The notes under the pieces are model-generated. The model searched no databases and was not told the origin of the DNA. It saw only the letters and a program-made list of their open reading frames with translations. 64,000 nt of DNA from Sphagnum magellanicum (lineage: Eukaryota > Streptophyta > Sphagnopsida > Sphagnales > Sphagnaceae). Below, in pieces: positions 12,201-25,261 of the stretch. Within the stretch, counting starts at the first letter, position 1, and every line of letters starts with the position of its first letter. A program made the position numbers and the translations under genes. The stretch lies in NCBI GenBank assembly GCA_021904315.1, contig CM038923.1, forward strand, positions 9,864,038-9,928,037, in the 5' to 3' direction.

Positions 12201-15200
12201 ATTCTGTGTGAAACTGATGTTGCTGCTTCTATCTAGCTCTTACCAGTGTTGTCCACATTGACAGCAGCACCCATTTGTAATCTAAAATTGACAAGGAATT
12301 AGTGTATGTATGTAGGAAAGGTGCTTGGTTCCATCACTGGCAGCATTAATATCACATGCCAGATTATGGATAGTGGATGGGAAGACAACAGCTGCAGGTG
12401 TGGAGTTCCTGGCAGCTATTCAGAGACTGTTGCTTCATCTTCTCAGGTGTCGTCCAGGTCTGTATAAAGCATTTAGCTGGATTTTAACCTTGTTATAATT
12501 CCATTGTCTTGTGATTAGGATGGGATGCTCTAAGTGGATGGTGTTAGTACCTCTCTTACGTGTGGAAGTTTTTTGTATGTCAACATTCCCATTGTATCTT
12601 TGTTTCTTGATGTAGAAGAAATTTCAACCTTACATCAATCAAGTTACACATGATAGAAGCTTCTGCTGAAGGCAAGTAATGAGATTCTTTGGTTTTTCTG
12701 ACAGGACTGCTGTTCATTGGTGCTGATAAAAAGGCAGCTACAGCAATAATAGATGGGCTCAGACTTATGCAGAATGTGCAAGAAATGGACATTTTGCCAT
12801 TTCATCATGTAGCAGTTTTGACCTCAGTGGGATTATTATGTCGGCCTTGTGATCTGGCAGGGATGCTGCAGAGTAGCATTTCTGTGGTTGGTTTCTCTAT
12901 ACTGCCTGTTCTTTCCAAATATTAGTGGCTTCTGTTTCTTGCTTTCTGTGCTCATATTTTACTCAGCTGGCAAGGTGATTTTGTTGCAAGCACTTGCATT
13001 CACAGACTTGTGTTGGCTATGCAGATGACTGCAATGGATCGCTTGATAGGTGCAGACAAAGGATCAGAAGCTGCATTTGGGTCTCTTTGGGACCTTGCTG
13101 CTATAGCAAGGTCTGTCAGAATGTCCTGTAATTTGTGAATGGCAGTGTAATGGATGGGTTATGGTTCAGCATTGCAGTAGTTAGGGTGAGCAGTGGTTGC
13201 CATTGGAGCTTAATTATCCTTAGTTGTGCTGGGTGGTGGGATCCAGATCAGAGGCTGGCAGGCAAGCAGTTTTGGCAGTGGTACAATTTCCAGAGGTAAT
13301 GCAATCTTGCATGCCTCCCTATTGACCTTTTCATTCAAGAGTGTGGGTTTGTTGCATCTGACATTTCACCCACTGGCATTCAGGTTTTGGCCGTGCTAAT
13401 GGAAAGTCTGAATACTGCACCACAACAGCCTGCACTAGCACCAGGTGGGTATGCTTCCAGCTAGTCCTTTTTGAAGTTTGGAGAAGGCATGTCTAGGTGA
13501 GCTAAGCAAAACTAGGGTGGTGTTTGAGCAGGAGGAGAGGCAGGAATGAATTTGGCTGCAGATGTGCTTCAGAAGGTGCTTTGGGATGCAGCACCCACAA
13601 CCCTGCTGGCATGGACAAGGCATGCACCAACTTTGCAGCATCTGTTGCAGGAGGCTTGCAGTAGTGAGGCTTCCATCTTTGGTCAGATCCTTGACTGGGT
13701 TGAGCCAGCTGCTGTCTTTGAAAAAAAGGGAGCAGTTGGTCTTCTTCGATATGCAGCAGCTTTGATTGGAACACAAAACAGCAGTGCTGGGTCACACATG
13801 GATGGTCCCCTGGATGATGATCCCAGTAACATACGAGAGCATGCAGCTGACACTGAGCTTCCCACAGTTCTTTCCAGAGGGTTGTCTTCTCCACTGATTT
13901 ATGAGTCAGCTATGCAACCATTAACCATTTCTCTGAGGCTCCTGGCATCACTTTCTGCTGACCCGGTATGTACTTAATTTCACCCTGACTTCCATGTGCT
14001 TACATTTAAAGCAAGAAATTTGATTGATGAAGTGTTTCATTGGTTTTTGAAGGGTGTTGCAGCGGAGCTCTATGGAGAGGGTGGAATGGGTGTTGTGAGT
14101 GCAGTTCTTGAGCATTCTGTAGCCGCTCTGCAAGCCCCTCTGAGTGATTATGGTGAGCCTGCAATCCTTTGTGTACTGTTCTTTCTAACTTTTAATTTGA
14201 CTGGTTAGTGGAGTGTTAAGGGGAGGTCCTTGGAACTCAGATGAGGAGGAAGGGGAAGGGGAAGAAGAGGACGGGAGGATGGAGCAAAACAAGGAGGGTG
14301 CTCTGCTTGTCATGTTGTTGCCTACTCTCTTGTTCCTGCAGACTTTGCTTAAGCGGCTCCAGGTGTGCTCTCTGTTCAATTGTTGTAAGTTGTAGTCTGG
14401 GATCAACTTTTACTTAATGTTAGCCTGGAATGACTGTATGTCTATTGTGGCCAAGTATTGTGAAGGTCATAGGATGCAATGGTGGTGCTGTGGTCAGTTT
14501 TGTGTACATTTATCTGCATGCAGATTTGCAAGCTGGTCAAGAAGCTAGGAGATTGTTTGTCACATGTGACGTTGGGAGGGACTTGGGTGGCACTGCTCAG
14601 TTCTTTACTCCAGACCTTGTCCTGGAGTAAAGACCAAACATTATGATTGAGTTTTGGAACCTACAGTGCATGTACTGCAAAGTACAATGTTGTGAGCAAC
14701 TTACTATTCAGTGCATGCTCATGTACCTTGGCTTTTTGTGTGACGCCATGTGTAACAGCTGCTTGCTGGCATCAGGCTTGCGATAGCTCCTCGGAAGTTC
14801 AATCGTATTGAGTGTGTCCATGAATGCAGGGGGCAGTGCAACAGTATTGCAACACAAAACTACTGGACATGTTGCTGCGACTTCATTACTCTGTCAGGTA
14901 GCTCTTGGCTTGCTTGTGGTGCATTACTCAAGGCCTGCTTGAACTGCTAGCTTGTCAGATCCAAGGCAGGAATTTTATATGTTTGAGTTTGGCAGTGCAA
15001 AACCAGAGGCATATGGAGCAGTTCCACCCTATGCATGGACAGGGGGAGTGTTGGAGGTGGGAGCTGTACGACAGGTGTTGGCATCAATAATAGCCTGCTG
15101 GCCCATCTTTGGGTGGACTCCTGCTCTGCTACCGCGACTGCTGGGTTCAAACCCAACCTCCTTGCCAGGGGAACCTGTAGAGGCCTGTAGTGCGATCTGC

Positions 15201-18200
15201 CTTCTGGTGCTTTTCCTCTCTTCCCTCCTCACAGAACATTTGTGTGATCTCAATGAAGAATCCAAGAAACTGAAGTAAGATGTTGTCCATGTGCTATGCT
15301 GGTGAAATATCTTACAAAGGATATGGGTAATGTTGGGTGCAGGAAGAAATGCTGCCTCCTGCACCACCAATTTTGTGTCTGGAAAAAGCTGCAGTTATGG
15401 ATGTGTACCGGAACTCAGCTGTGGGTCTAATGTCAGGATTAGGGGTAATGGCTGATGTTCAGTGGCATTTCTCATTAGCCAATGCAGAGAAGATGCTGCA
15501 TGCATTGGGCCCTCATTTGGAGCAGCTTGCACAACTCATATTACGCCTTGCTCCATCTGTATGCTACAACACCCCCCTGTAAACCAAACCTGTTTTGCCC
15601 GAGTGGACACCTATCAGATTGTTGGTTCTTTGACTAGAGTGAACAGATTTCATGCAGGTTGAAATTATTGTGTTTGAAAGTTATGCATGTAGGTTGCTGC
15701 CTTCAATGTGTTAGCTTCTTTCATGTATGTGGTGTATGTGGAGTCTTGTTTCTATTGCCTGTTAGGATTGGTGTATGTTCACTTGACTACCTTGCAGTGT
15801 GACTTAAGAATCTGCAAAGTCGCGTGCATTTTGTTTTCTAATGTGTGTGGACTACTACCATTCTCTCCAGCTATTTTGTAGGGTTCATAGGGCAGATATT
15901 CTGAGTAGCTGTTCATTGGTACTAAGAATATTTTTTGTCTGCCTAGCACCAGACTGTGATAAGATTACTGCATTTTCTTAGGGTTCAGGAGATTGGAGGC
16001 TAAGTGAATCAGGGACCTAAATTGCAGTGGTTGATGCAGGCATGTCTATTGGTACAGGAGAGGCTGACCCACTTGGTTATACGCATGTCCTGTCAAAGTG
16101 TGGAACATACAGCAGTGCTTCTAAATCCTGTCATCTCCACTCTCCAACAGCAGACTGCAGCTGCCACAGTTTCATTACTCTCTGAAATCGATGCACTCCA
16201 GGTACTACTTTTGTTGATAGCTGGGTTGTCTCTGCTCATATATTTCTGGAGTTTTCCTCAAACTCTTGCTTGAATCACAGATATTCAATATCTGTGACAC
16301 ACCTCATTCTCAATAGTTGTGAAAAGCAAGTTAAGGTGTGCTGAAAGAATAATTTCTGCTTAGTCTGATCTCTACTGGCATGGGAATGAAATTGTATTTT
16401 GCTGGAAACTTGAGAGAGAAGGTTGTTGAAGCCAATGGGTTCATGTGCAGGTGGAGCGCATACTGCAGTGGGTGTCTCACTTGGCATTTCATCCTGCTTC
16501 CAAGGTCAGCTACTTCATCATCCTAAGGGTTAGATTCCTTTGGGTAGTTATTGTTGGTAGTTGATGAAGCTTTTAGAGGTGGGTGGTTAATGTTTGAATT
16601 TTGCTGTTGGAGGTCCCTGGACATGGATATGACTGTCACTGGCATTGAAACTGCTCCTCAGTTCTGCTTTTGGTCACTTGCCCTTAGGGTCAGGTTTCCT
16701 CTTGTTCATTCTTGTTGATTGCTTGCTGTTATGTTGTGAGACCTGAGATATCCATAACTCATCATGGGTTCATCTCTCAATTCTTTTCAGGTTGACTTGA
16801 ATTGTAAGTATGGAGAAATTCTCAGTACTTGTGAAGATATTGACAAAGCTTTTTGAGCAAATTTTATACTTAGGATTAAAGGGAAGGCTGTGGCATATTT
16901 CAGGTGGTGCTGCTGCAAGGAGGAGCAGTGCAGGTTTTGGTGCAGGCACTTTTAGTGCCAGCTGATGTCATTAGACTAGGCTGGTTGACTTGGAGCTGTA
17001 AAGCATTGATGGCTCTTTGTGACCCCGCAATTTCTTTTTTGCCTATGTCATTTATTGAAAGGTGGGTCTGTCCGGATGCTTCACATTTGTCTTCTGAGGG
17101 GGAACTTGAGTGTGAATGTGGAAATGAGATTTCCCCTGCTCAATCACAGTTTCTAACGGGATGATGTAATGTGAGAATCTGTACTGCCTTTGCATGTGTG
17201 GGGCTGTGAACTTTATGCTCTATTTTTTCATACCAAGGAGTGTTTCTCAGATTGTGTGCTGGATTAGCAGGCGCTTGGCAGAAGACTGTGCAAGCTTTGA
17301 GGACTGTCGTATCATTGCCTCTGCTCTTTCTTCTTTGTTTGAGGTGAGTAGTAGGTGGGACCAGTGCATGTCTGATACATTTAGCACACTGATTTTTGTG
17401 CTGGTTAAGTTTGTAGATGATGAAGGGTTTTCTTTACCAGTAGGGTGATTTGCAGGTTGAGCAGAAGCTTCAAGTGAGTAGGTGTTCATTGCATGTTCAA
17501 CTGGGTAGCTTTAGTGAAAGTGGAGTCTTCGGGCTGTGCTATGGATGAACTTAGGTGAATTCTGTAGCCAAAACCAAGGTTTCTCTGAAGGTAGATTGCA
17601 TCTGTCCACATGACAGTTGGTGAAGTGAAACTTCTGTCACATGTGGATGCACAGGTGATGTCTTTGGGAAAGCACAGTCTGGTTCTTGCAGGGGTATGGG
17701 AGAAGCTGGCAAACCATGAGCTGGGCCGAGCTGCTCTCGCATCAGTTGCTGTGTGTCAACAAGGTGCTGTGCAACCCAGTGTGAGCCAGGATCTATCTGA
17801 TCCAGAGCCTGCACAACCTCCAGATAGAGACAACCCTCCATTCTTAGTTCTTTGGCAAAAAATTTCTGTTGAATTCGAATCCAATAAAACATTGAGGCCT
17901 TCTCTTGTGGGGGTGATTTACCATTTTGCGAGGGGAGCAAATGCCTTGTCTCATCAAGGCCAAAGGTTAGCATGTACTTGGCAATCATCTTCTCACCATG
18001 TTGCATGTTTCATCACTGATGCCCACATGTTGGTCATCACAATTCTTGATTTGGTGTCATCTTTGTAAGTGAGAACAATCAAAGAAGCCAGTGTATTGGA
18101 TAGCCAAGGTCTGCTTTGACACTGTGGAGTTCTGTGCAGTGCTTGGGGTACATGGGCATTGAAGGCTATGTTTGGACTAGACCTGTCACCTGGAACAACA

Positions 18201-20441
18201 GAAATCAGGGTAGTAGAAGACATTTTGCAACCAGTTTTCAATGTTGCAAACAGCCTCCAGCAGCTTGTAACTGACAGTGACCAACCAGGAGATGTTGAAG
18301 TCCCAAACAACCTTATGCAAGAGGTATAGTGTTTCCTCCACACTGACCAGACTAGTATCATGACATAGAACAGCTTTCTAAGTACCAGATGTATACTTGT
18401 TGAAGGTATGGTTTTGCTGGTGGAGTATCAGTGAGGACTGTAATTGCTAACTGGATCAAGTTGTGAGCAGGCACACATTGCTGTTACTGCCATGCTACAT
18501 ACTCTTGCAGCACCAGCAACTGAATGCAACATAGAGGAGGAGATAAAAGCTGTATTGGGGAAACTGGAAACACCACGACCTGTTGCAGAGCGTAGAGCTG
18601 AAGCTATTCCAGGACACTCACCATCAAGATTGCGTATTCTCATACCGGACTTTTTAGGTGATTCAGAGTTGGTCGACTTAGATAGTTACATCGAAGTGCC
18701 CACCATTGATTTTAGGGGGACTATTCCATGGGAATGCCCCACAAAGTTGCAGGAGAAGCCGCACATGGCGATCAGCTCATTGAAAAGGAGGCCTATCTCA
18801 ACAATAGAGTTGGCAGGCAAGCGACAAAGAGGGGAAGCTGGAGCTGGCTCACCGTCAGTTCGTGCCACTTCTGCAGCAACCCCAAATCGGAGGGACACGT
18901 TCCGACAGCGCAAGCCTAATACAAGCAGGCCACCATCAATGCATGTTGATGACTATGTGGCCCGTGAAAAAAGCTCCGATGGTCCTACAAGTGGCAGTCC
19001 TGCTACCGCTGGCCCATCTTTGCAGCGCACCAACTCTAGTGGAGGGAGACCACCCTCAATTCATGTGGATGAGTTTATGGCTCGCCAGCGTGAACGACAG
19101 CAATCTTCTCAGATGATGGTTCAGACTTCTGTGGAGATTGTTGCAACTAAAACTGGGGTTGATCCAATGGAAGTGGAAGATGATGGTGCAATTCCTGGAT
19201 TATTGGGACCATCACATCCAGATCAAAAGAATGCAGAACAAGGCAGTGTAACTGTGACCTCACTCTCCACAACTGTCTTCATTCCTCCTATCTCGAACTC
19301 CACCGCATCATTTGGTGTAGCTGGTGGAGCACCCATGCATTCTCAAGTGGTCAAGACTCTATCTAACCAGAGCAACATGAGTTCACTGTCAACAGCTTCT
19401 GCATCAGACATTAGGAACATGGCCTTAAAACAGTTTGAGGACATCAAACAAGAGCAAATCAACAGGTTGACACATGTTGATAGCAGTAGTGAGCCTTTGG
19501 TTACATCTGTTGTTCAGAAAGTGAAAATTGAAATGGAGTCTGTGGAAAACAAGGCAGTGGGTCAGGTACAAGGGCCTTTACGATCATACGCCAATTCACA
19601 CTCCACTGATGTGAACAGTCCCACAGTTGAGAAGGAGCCCAAGCAGTCACATTGGAGGTCCAAATCAGTACGAGCATCAGAGGTTCTGGTGAGCCCTGGT
19701 TCTAATAAGAGTATGTCACCAATTTCAGGGGAGCACCAACAAAAACTTCAAATGGACACAGATGTCAAGTTAAATCCTCCCCGGCCTCCTGCACCCAGCT
19801 GGTCCCACAGACCAGAGCATCCAGTGCATCCACAGCATGTGCCTCTGCTCCCTCCTCCCATGATGTCTACACCCTACAATTTCAGTCCAGGATCTCACCC
19901 ACCTGCAGACTTGCAATTGGGAGGAGCTGTGCTACAAGCTCCCAGTGGGTCATGGAGAGAAGCAGCACCTTCCTTCTCTGGGCCACCACCACCACCTGCT
20001 CCTCCTCCACAAAGTACCATGCAGCAGGGCCCCTCCTCTCTTCCAGTACCATACGGTTCCATGAGACCATTTGATGGTGTGCAAGCTTACCCACTTCCAC
20101 CATCTGTATCTTCAAGTGACCACAGATTTGTGAACTTTGCTGCACCTATGCTTGGACAGGGCATACCACCTCCTCCATTTCAACCTCAAATTCCAGTGGG
20201 CAGGCCCCCTGTGGCTCAGGTTCCAATTCCTCCAGCACAACCCCTACACCACCAGCCACTGTTACAGCATCAGCAACAGCCACAGCAGCAGCAGCAGCCA
20301 CAGCAGCAACAGCCGCAGCAGCAGCAGCAGCAACCACAGCATCAGCAACATCAAGCAGGCTTCAACTCACAGCAAGAACCAGCAGCATTATTGCAGCAGA
20401 TGCTTGCATCCCCAGATGCCATTCAAGTATGCCAATTGTCG

Positions 20442-20479
<38 letters not shown>

Positions 20480-20811
20480 AGCACTGGTTGATTGTGCACT
20501 TATTTGTTGCAATCTTTTTTGATGTGCTTGGATTTGAAACATGGGTGCCATTCTTCTGTGGGTTAGGCTCTTCTGAAAGATCAAAACAAGCTTCGACAGC
20601 TTCTGGAGCAGCATCCAAAGTTGATTACTCTTCTACAGGTGCTATATTCTTCTCTCTGCTTCTCACTGCATACACTCTAGGTATGTTAGTTTCTAATGTT
20701 TTCTGTCAATGACAGAAACAGCTTTTACAGTACAAGTAATCATCAGACAATCTCTCAACAGGTGGTGAGTCCCTGATCGGTGCTCTGATCTTGCAGGAAA
20801 AAATGAGCTAA
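9208..20811 (+). CDS. VIR: Protein VIRILIZER homologue, m6A methyltransferase complex subunit
   Basis: Virilizer is the large scaffold of the nuclear m6A mRNA methyltransferase complex (with MTA, MTB, FIP37 and HAKAI in plants). Exons by eye: 9208-9288, 9774-9862, 10174-10297, 10496-11080, 11324-11650, 11770-11871, 11975-12160, 12316-12457, 12705-12886, 13025-13110, 13247-13295, 13384-13444, 13532-13965, 14053-14152, 14214-14362, 14830-14897, 14966-15206, 15343-15558, 16040-16201, 16451-16504, 16904-17061, 17238-17343, 17456-17473, 17655-17965, 18140-18323, 18471-20426, 20567-20638, 20797-20811. They sum to about 2085 aa, close to the Arabidopsis length. The N-terminus 'TLLFADSF...HVDE' joined to 'VRFIEPVVITACE' is the family signature. 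Helical-repeat sequence follows, then a 652-codon exon rich in Pro, Ser and Gln with a polyQ run. The C-terminus 'LLKDQNKLRQLLEQHPKL' is typical of plants. The end of exon 17 (15206 or 15274), the 18-nt exon at 17456 and some acceptors are uncertain; identity is not. Confidence 0.93.
20447..20478. repeat. (CT)n microsatellite in a VIR intron
   Basis: An uninterrupted CT dinucleotide run lies about 20 bases after the donor that ends the large 18471-20426 exon. It is within the intron before the short penultimate coding exon. Confidence 0.9.
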
Positions 20812-21756
20812 GGCTCAATTTAAGAGCAGTGGCATTTAATATCCAAAGGAGTCGTCACAGGAAATCAGGCTTTGTGAAATTATTTGTGTTTGATATGTCT
20901 CATTTTATACCCATACTGCTCTGCTGAGTTCCCAGAATTCTTGTGAAATGCGTCACCTAAAAGCTGCAGATGTGCCAGCCAATTTACATAATGCAAGAAT
21001 GTTGATTTGGTGCCATAGACAATGGAGGCTTTGTGTAGTAGAAATAGGCTGAATATGCAGACTGAGCTCTGGTCATCCTGAGGAGGTCCTGGTGGGATCA
21101 AAAAATGGTGGAAAAAACACTTGTTCATTTACATGTAGAACAAAACATTCTTATTAAATGTTGTTCATTTTTCTGAACTCTTTCCTTAAAATTGTCATAT
21201 AATGTGCTAAAGCCCGAAACCCTAAACAGACAACTTTGCATATAATTGAAAATGGGGATTATATGTTGTGGAAGGATAAAATGTGCATGAAACATAGGCC
21301 TTTGGCATACTCCTCCCCTTTGGGTTCAGGGTTAGGGTTAGAGATTTGTGTAAAAGATGTGCTTTCAATTCCAAAATGAACAGAGGCGGTAGAAATTTGA
21401 AGACCACAGCTGAGTACTCTACTGAGCACAAAGGTCTGTTCTGATTTTTTCTCCTTTTGTTTCCAGCCTTGTATCATGGGAAAAAAAAAGACAAAGCAAG
21501 GTGCGATCTGGGAAAATGGAACACACAATCCACATTCTTGGATGATGAGGGTTGGAACAGAAGGATGATATGCATGCATTAGTTCAGTTTGGTGATACTG
21601 GGCAGTACACATTTGTGATTAATATCAATTCATAGATGAATTCAAGGGGGTGAACCAATCAAGATACAAAGGGTCATAATGATATTCATGACATCCCACT
21701 AGTATTCTTAAAAGCCAAAATAATGAAAGCTCTAATAAACCAAGAATAGAGAACCA
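20812..21756. other. Intergenic region between convergent VIR and MIS12 genes
   Basis: This 0.9 kb lies between the stop of VIR (+) and the stop of MIS12 (-), so it should hold both 3' UTRs. Short frames on the minus strand (20880-21128, 21222-21612) have no recognisable content. A few copies of 'ccctaaac' or 'gggttagggtt' type sequence occur but are too short to be telomeric DNA. Confidence 0.5.
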
Positions 21757-24399
21757 CTAGAAAGGTTGTCTAGGAAACCTCCCAAACCTTTGTGCTCGCA
21801 AGACATTGGCTTGTCGAATCTTATCACATAGCATAGGAGCGGCATTTAACAGATCTGCAACATTACACAATCAACCTAATTTCTGTCATTGACATATGGC
21901 TTGAAGAGGCCCCCAGACAAGAGTTGTAAGCAAAAGTTTGATGGCACAATATATGAAAGGAAAGTGCTTATTCTGAGAAGAACAAATCTTTGATGTGTGT
22001 TCACAGTTTTTCTCAAAGACTACAGTTAGCCATCACCCAGAAGAACACAGAATCACAGTGAATTTGAGACAAATGCCAGACATGACTTCTTTCATCTGAA
22101 GATTCCAGGAAACACTTACCATCCTTAAGACTGTGAGATCGCAGCTGCTCAAAGTCATCATCAAAGGCACTCTTAAATGTCAAGAGTGTCTCTAATGCCC
22201 GCAACTCTGTGCGCTTCTTTGCTGCTTCACTTTCAGCCTGAAAATGCAGGATAGGTTATGTTAGGCAGAGAAAATTCCTGCTTGAATCTACTATAAGAAA
22301 AACAAATGATCACAGAATTCAGTTTGCATACTCAAATTTTGGAGGGTAACCACTGAGTGGTTGCAGACTCACAGCAGCCTTCCGTGCATGAAGAGAGGCC
22401 AGCTCTGCATCCAACTTGGCCTCCTCATCTCCACTCATAATTTGCATTAACTCATGCTGAACCAATGAACCAAAGTGCTCATGCAAACAAAGTAAATAGA
22501 AGAGACCATACAACAATTTGCATTGTTAACTACTGCAGTGCAGCATTCAGGTCATCCACCTTACAGTACAAGAGGCATAACAGAAAAGCACCAACAAAAT
22601 TCTCAAAACTACATCTACTAGTTTCCACTACAACAGGTCTACTCATTTTCCTGGATCCATAGCTAGCCTTCCTGTAGCATAGGCTTTGCTTCGTGGATCT
22701 GGGGAAACAGATGTGTTCGAGGCACTTGCCTTTTCTGGCAACACAAGGCCATGAGGAATACTGAAGCTGACTTCATGGCAGTACTTCTCCCACTCAGTAA
22801 GGTCATTGTCTATAACCTGAGTTAGAAAATGCTGAGTAACAGCACCCATACCCTGCAGAACTGACAGATGCTTTCTCAGCTAGGAAACAGGAGAGATATT
22901 TACAAGTAGCACCCCATTTACATACAATATCACAGACTTGCAGATTTCTGGAAAAGAGATTCAGTGTACAAAAACCCCTTCTTATGCATGTCCCAAAAAG
23001 ATGCAAACTTGGTGACAGACAAAAACATGAACCATGCCTGATGTTTGCTAGTCCAGTTCTGAGAAAAGTTGGAACTTTGCTTTGTCTAAGCTGCCGAAAA
23101 ACTTTCATTGGAAGTCAGACAGATCAGTAACTTGGAAAGACTTCCCACAGGTTTCTATGTTTATGTGCACTCCACAAGATATCAGCTGCTGTAACACTTC
23201 TGCCCTAAATGACTCTCCATCATGAAAAAGGGCTTTGAGCTCACCTGTGCTAATGCAGCTTGAGACTCTTCGGTAGACAGACCAAGAATATGTCCAGAAC
23301 AGCTGCAAATCAAATAACTGAGTCACTCAGAACAAAAATCAAAGCACAATCCTCACCTGCTACCTTGGCAGCAAAGTGAAAACTATCAATATGGATGTGG
23401 ATGAAACAGGGAACACACCATTATTTTCCACTAACTCTGGGAGAAAATAAGATTGTTTCTTGATTTCAAGGATAGAGTGCCATTATTCTCATGAATTTGA
23501 AACCCTACTATTGATGTGGATGAAGAAGGGAAATAACATAATTGTCCACTAACTCTTGGTGAAAAGAAGGCTGTTTTGATGATTGCAAGGATAGAGTGGC
23601 ATTTTTCTTGTGAATTTGAAACCCTACATCCCAGTATCTGAGGTTTTCCACCTATATGGAGATGCACATGTATGTAAAGCAGGAAATTATAAATAGCAGA
23701 TGACATACTGCTGTAGGTGGAGAGTGTTGAACTTACACTTCCATCTGGTCAAAATACTCCATGGAAATCTGAATAACCTGAAACACAAAGGAAATACATG
23801 CACACGAGATGTTGTCCAGTTCAAAGCCTCATACATTAACGTCTTATGCAACATCAACTGCCCTTCTTTGTAGAAAGAAAACCTCATGTATTACTCTTCT
23901 GCAGTAACTTTGATTGCACAAAAAACAGTAAAGGACTTTGTGCTTTGATTCCAGCCTAAGGACTCTCCGCATTCTTAGCTCTCAAAAAGCTTCCAACAAA
24001 CATCGCCCGACATATATGTATGTCTCCAATTCTGCAGGCCCGCAAAAACCCTAGCAGCAATCTAGCCTGCAAAATGGGAAGAGGAGCAAGGGGTATAACC
24101 AAGAGGCAGATATGGGAACTTCACTTACAACATTATGACAAGAGGTATAACAAAGTGGCAGACATGGAAAATTCACTTACGGCATTGATGACATCGTCGA
24201 TGAAAGCTTGACTGTCGAATGCAAGATAGTGCACAGGGTACAAAGCCGGCAGAGACTCCAGGGAAAGAAGTGTATCAGATTTGGTCCCTCCTTCTCCTCC
24301 TCCTCCTCCTCCTCCTGCCGCCCCCTGATCCTCCCCGATCATCACCTTCTCTTGTTCTCTTATAGCAAAAGAAGAAGAAGAAGAAAAGATTCCGTCCAT
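21757..24399 (-). CDS. MIS12: MIS12-like kinetochore protein
   Basis: Mis12 is a subunit of the kinetochore MIS12 complex that links centromeric chromatin to the outer kinetochore. Exons on the minus strand, 5' to 3': 24399-24181, 23777-23737, 23302-23245, 22852-22730, 22456-22373, 22237-22120, 21854-21757. All phases agree and give 246 aa, near the 238-240 aa of plant MIS12. The N-terminal part has a Ser run and a Gly run (coded by a TCC-type repeat near 24296), then 'FDSQAFIDDVINA' and 'ISMEYFDQME', matching the start of the Mis12 domain. The centre reads 'DNDLTEWEKYCHEVSFSIP', corresponding to the family's 'WEKYC...F.VP.G' block. The rest is predicted helical. The donor of exon 4 appears to be GC (AAG|GCAAGT); no usable GT donor lies before the stop in that frame. 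The gene is divergent from the 25262 transporter gene with about 860 bp between start codons. Confidence 0.8.
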
Positions 24400-25261
24400 T
24401 GCCACCACGCCATCACACAAACACAGAGGGAAGCAAACTGCAAGAAAGACGAGAGGAGGAAGAAGAAGAAGAAGAAGAGGCGGGAAATTTTCGAATAACA
24501 CATTATTAATTGGAATGGGGACCTTCATGGATGCATCAAGGATGAAAAAGATCCATCCATGAATAGATTGTCTAATAAAAATCATCGAATTTGGTGATCT
24601 TTCGTAGTCTAGGAAAATTGCTGTAATTAATTACGTTACCAAAACAGAGGACCAAATTCCAAAGTGTGAGGAATTGAAGGTGCCTAGGACCACCAGTCTG
24701 GGCCCGCATTTGGGGAATGTTGGGGTAGAACAGCCGGTGAGCGAGCATTTAAGCCTCTGGGCAGGTTGGATTCAAGGAGAGGGCTCCGTTGTCTCTGGTG
24801 TTCAAACAAAACTTGAACCCCTCTTATTGGCACATCAACACTAAAAAAAAATCGTCAAAAATGATAGAGTGGTGATCGGTGATGAGTAGTAGTAGTTCGA
24901 CACTATTTGAACTGAAAAAATCTCCAATGAATTTTGTATTGTATTCAGAGAGGTGCACTTACAGAAGCATAAAAGCTCATAGAGCACTTTCAAAAAGCAT
25001 TTCAAACGCCCATAGATGCTAGGCATTTCATCTTTTGAAATGCTTGCGGTAGTTTAAAAAAGGAAAGTTCCCATGATACCCAATGGGGTACTCGCCGTGT
25101 ATCATAAGAAAACAATAAAAACTAAAAGATCTGTCGAATATTTACACCTTGTATCACCCTCGACCATGAATTGGAATTGCGTCCATTTGGGATCAACCAT
25201 GTTTCCTCAGGGTGTTGTTGTTGTCGTTGTTGTTGTTTTTGAGGGGGAGTAAGAAGAAGCA
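24400..25261. promoter_or_regulatory. Shared upstream region of divergent MIS12 and SLC35F genes
   Basis: About 860 bp separate the two start codons, and this region must hold the promoters and leaders of both genes. It includes a purine-rich GAA-type run near 24440-24480 just before the MIS12 start and a GTT-type run near 25214-25240 just before the transporter start. No further element can be named with confidence. Confidence 0.4.

Noticed and set aside
20146-20337. Ala/Val-rich minus-strand frame
   Set aside because: Antisense reading of the VIR CAG-rich polyglutamine segment.
24208-24498. Ser/Arg/Lys-rich plus-strand frame
   Set aside because: Antisense shadow of MIS12 exon 1 and its GAA-rich leader.
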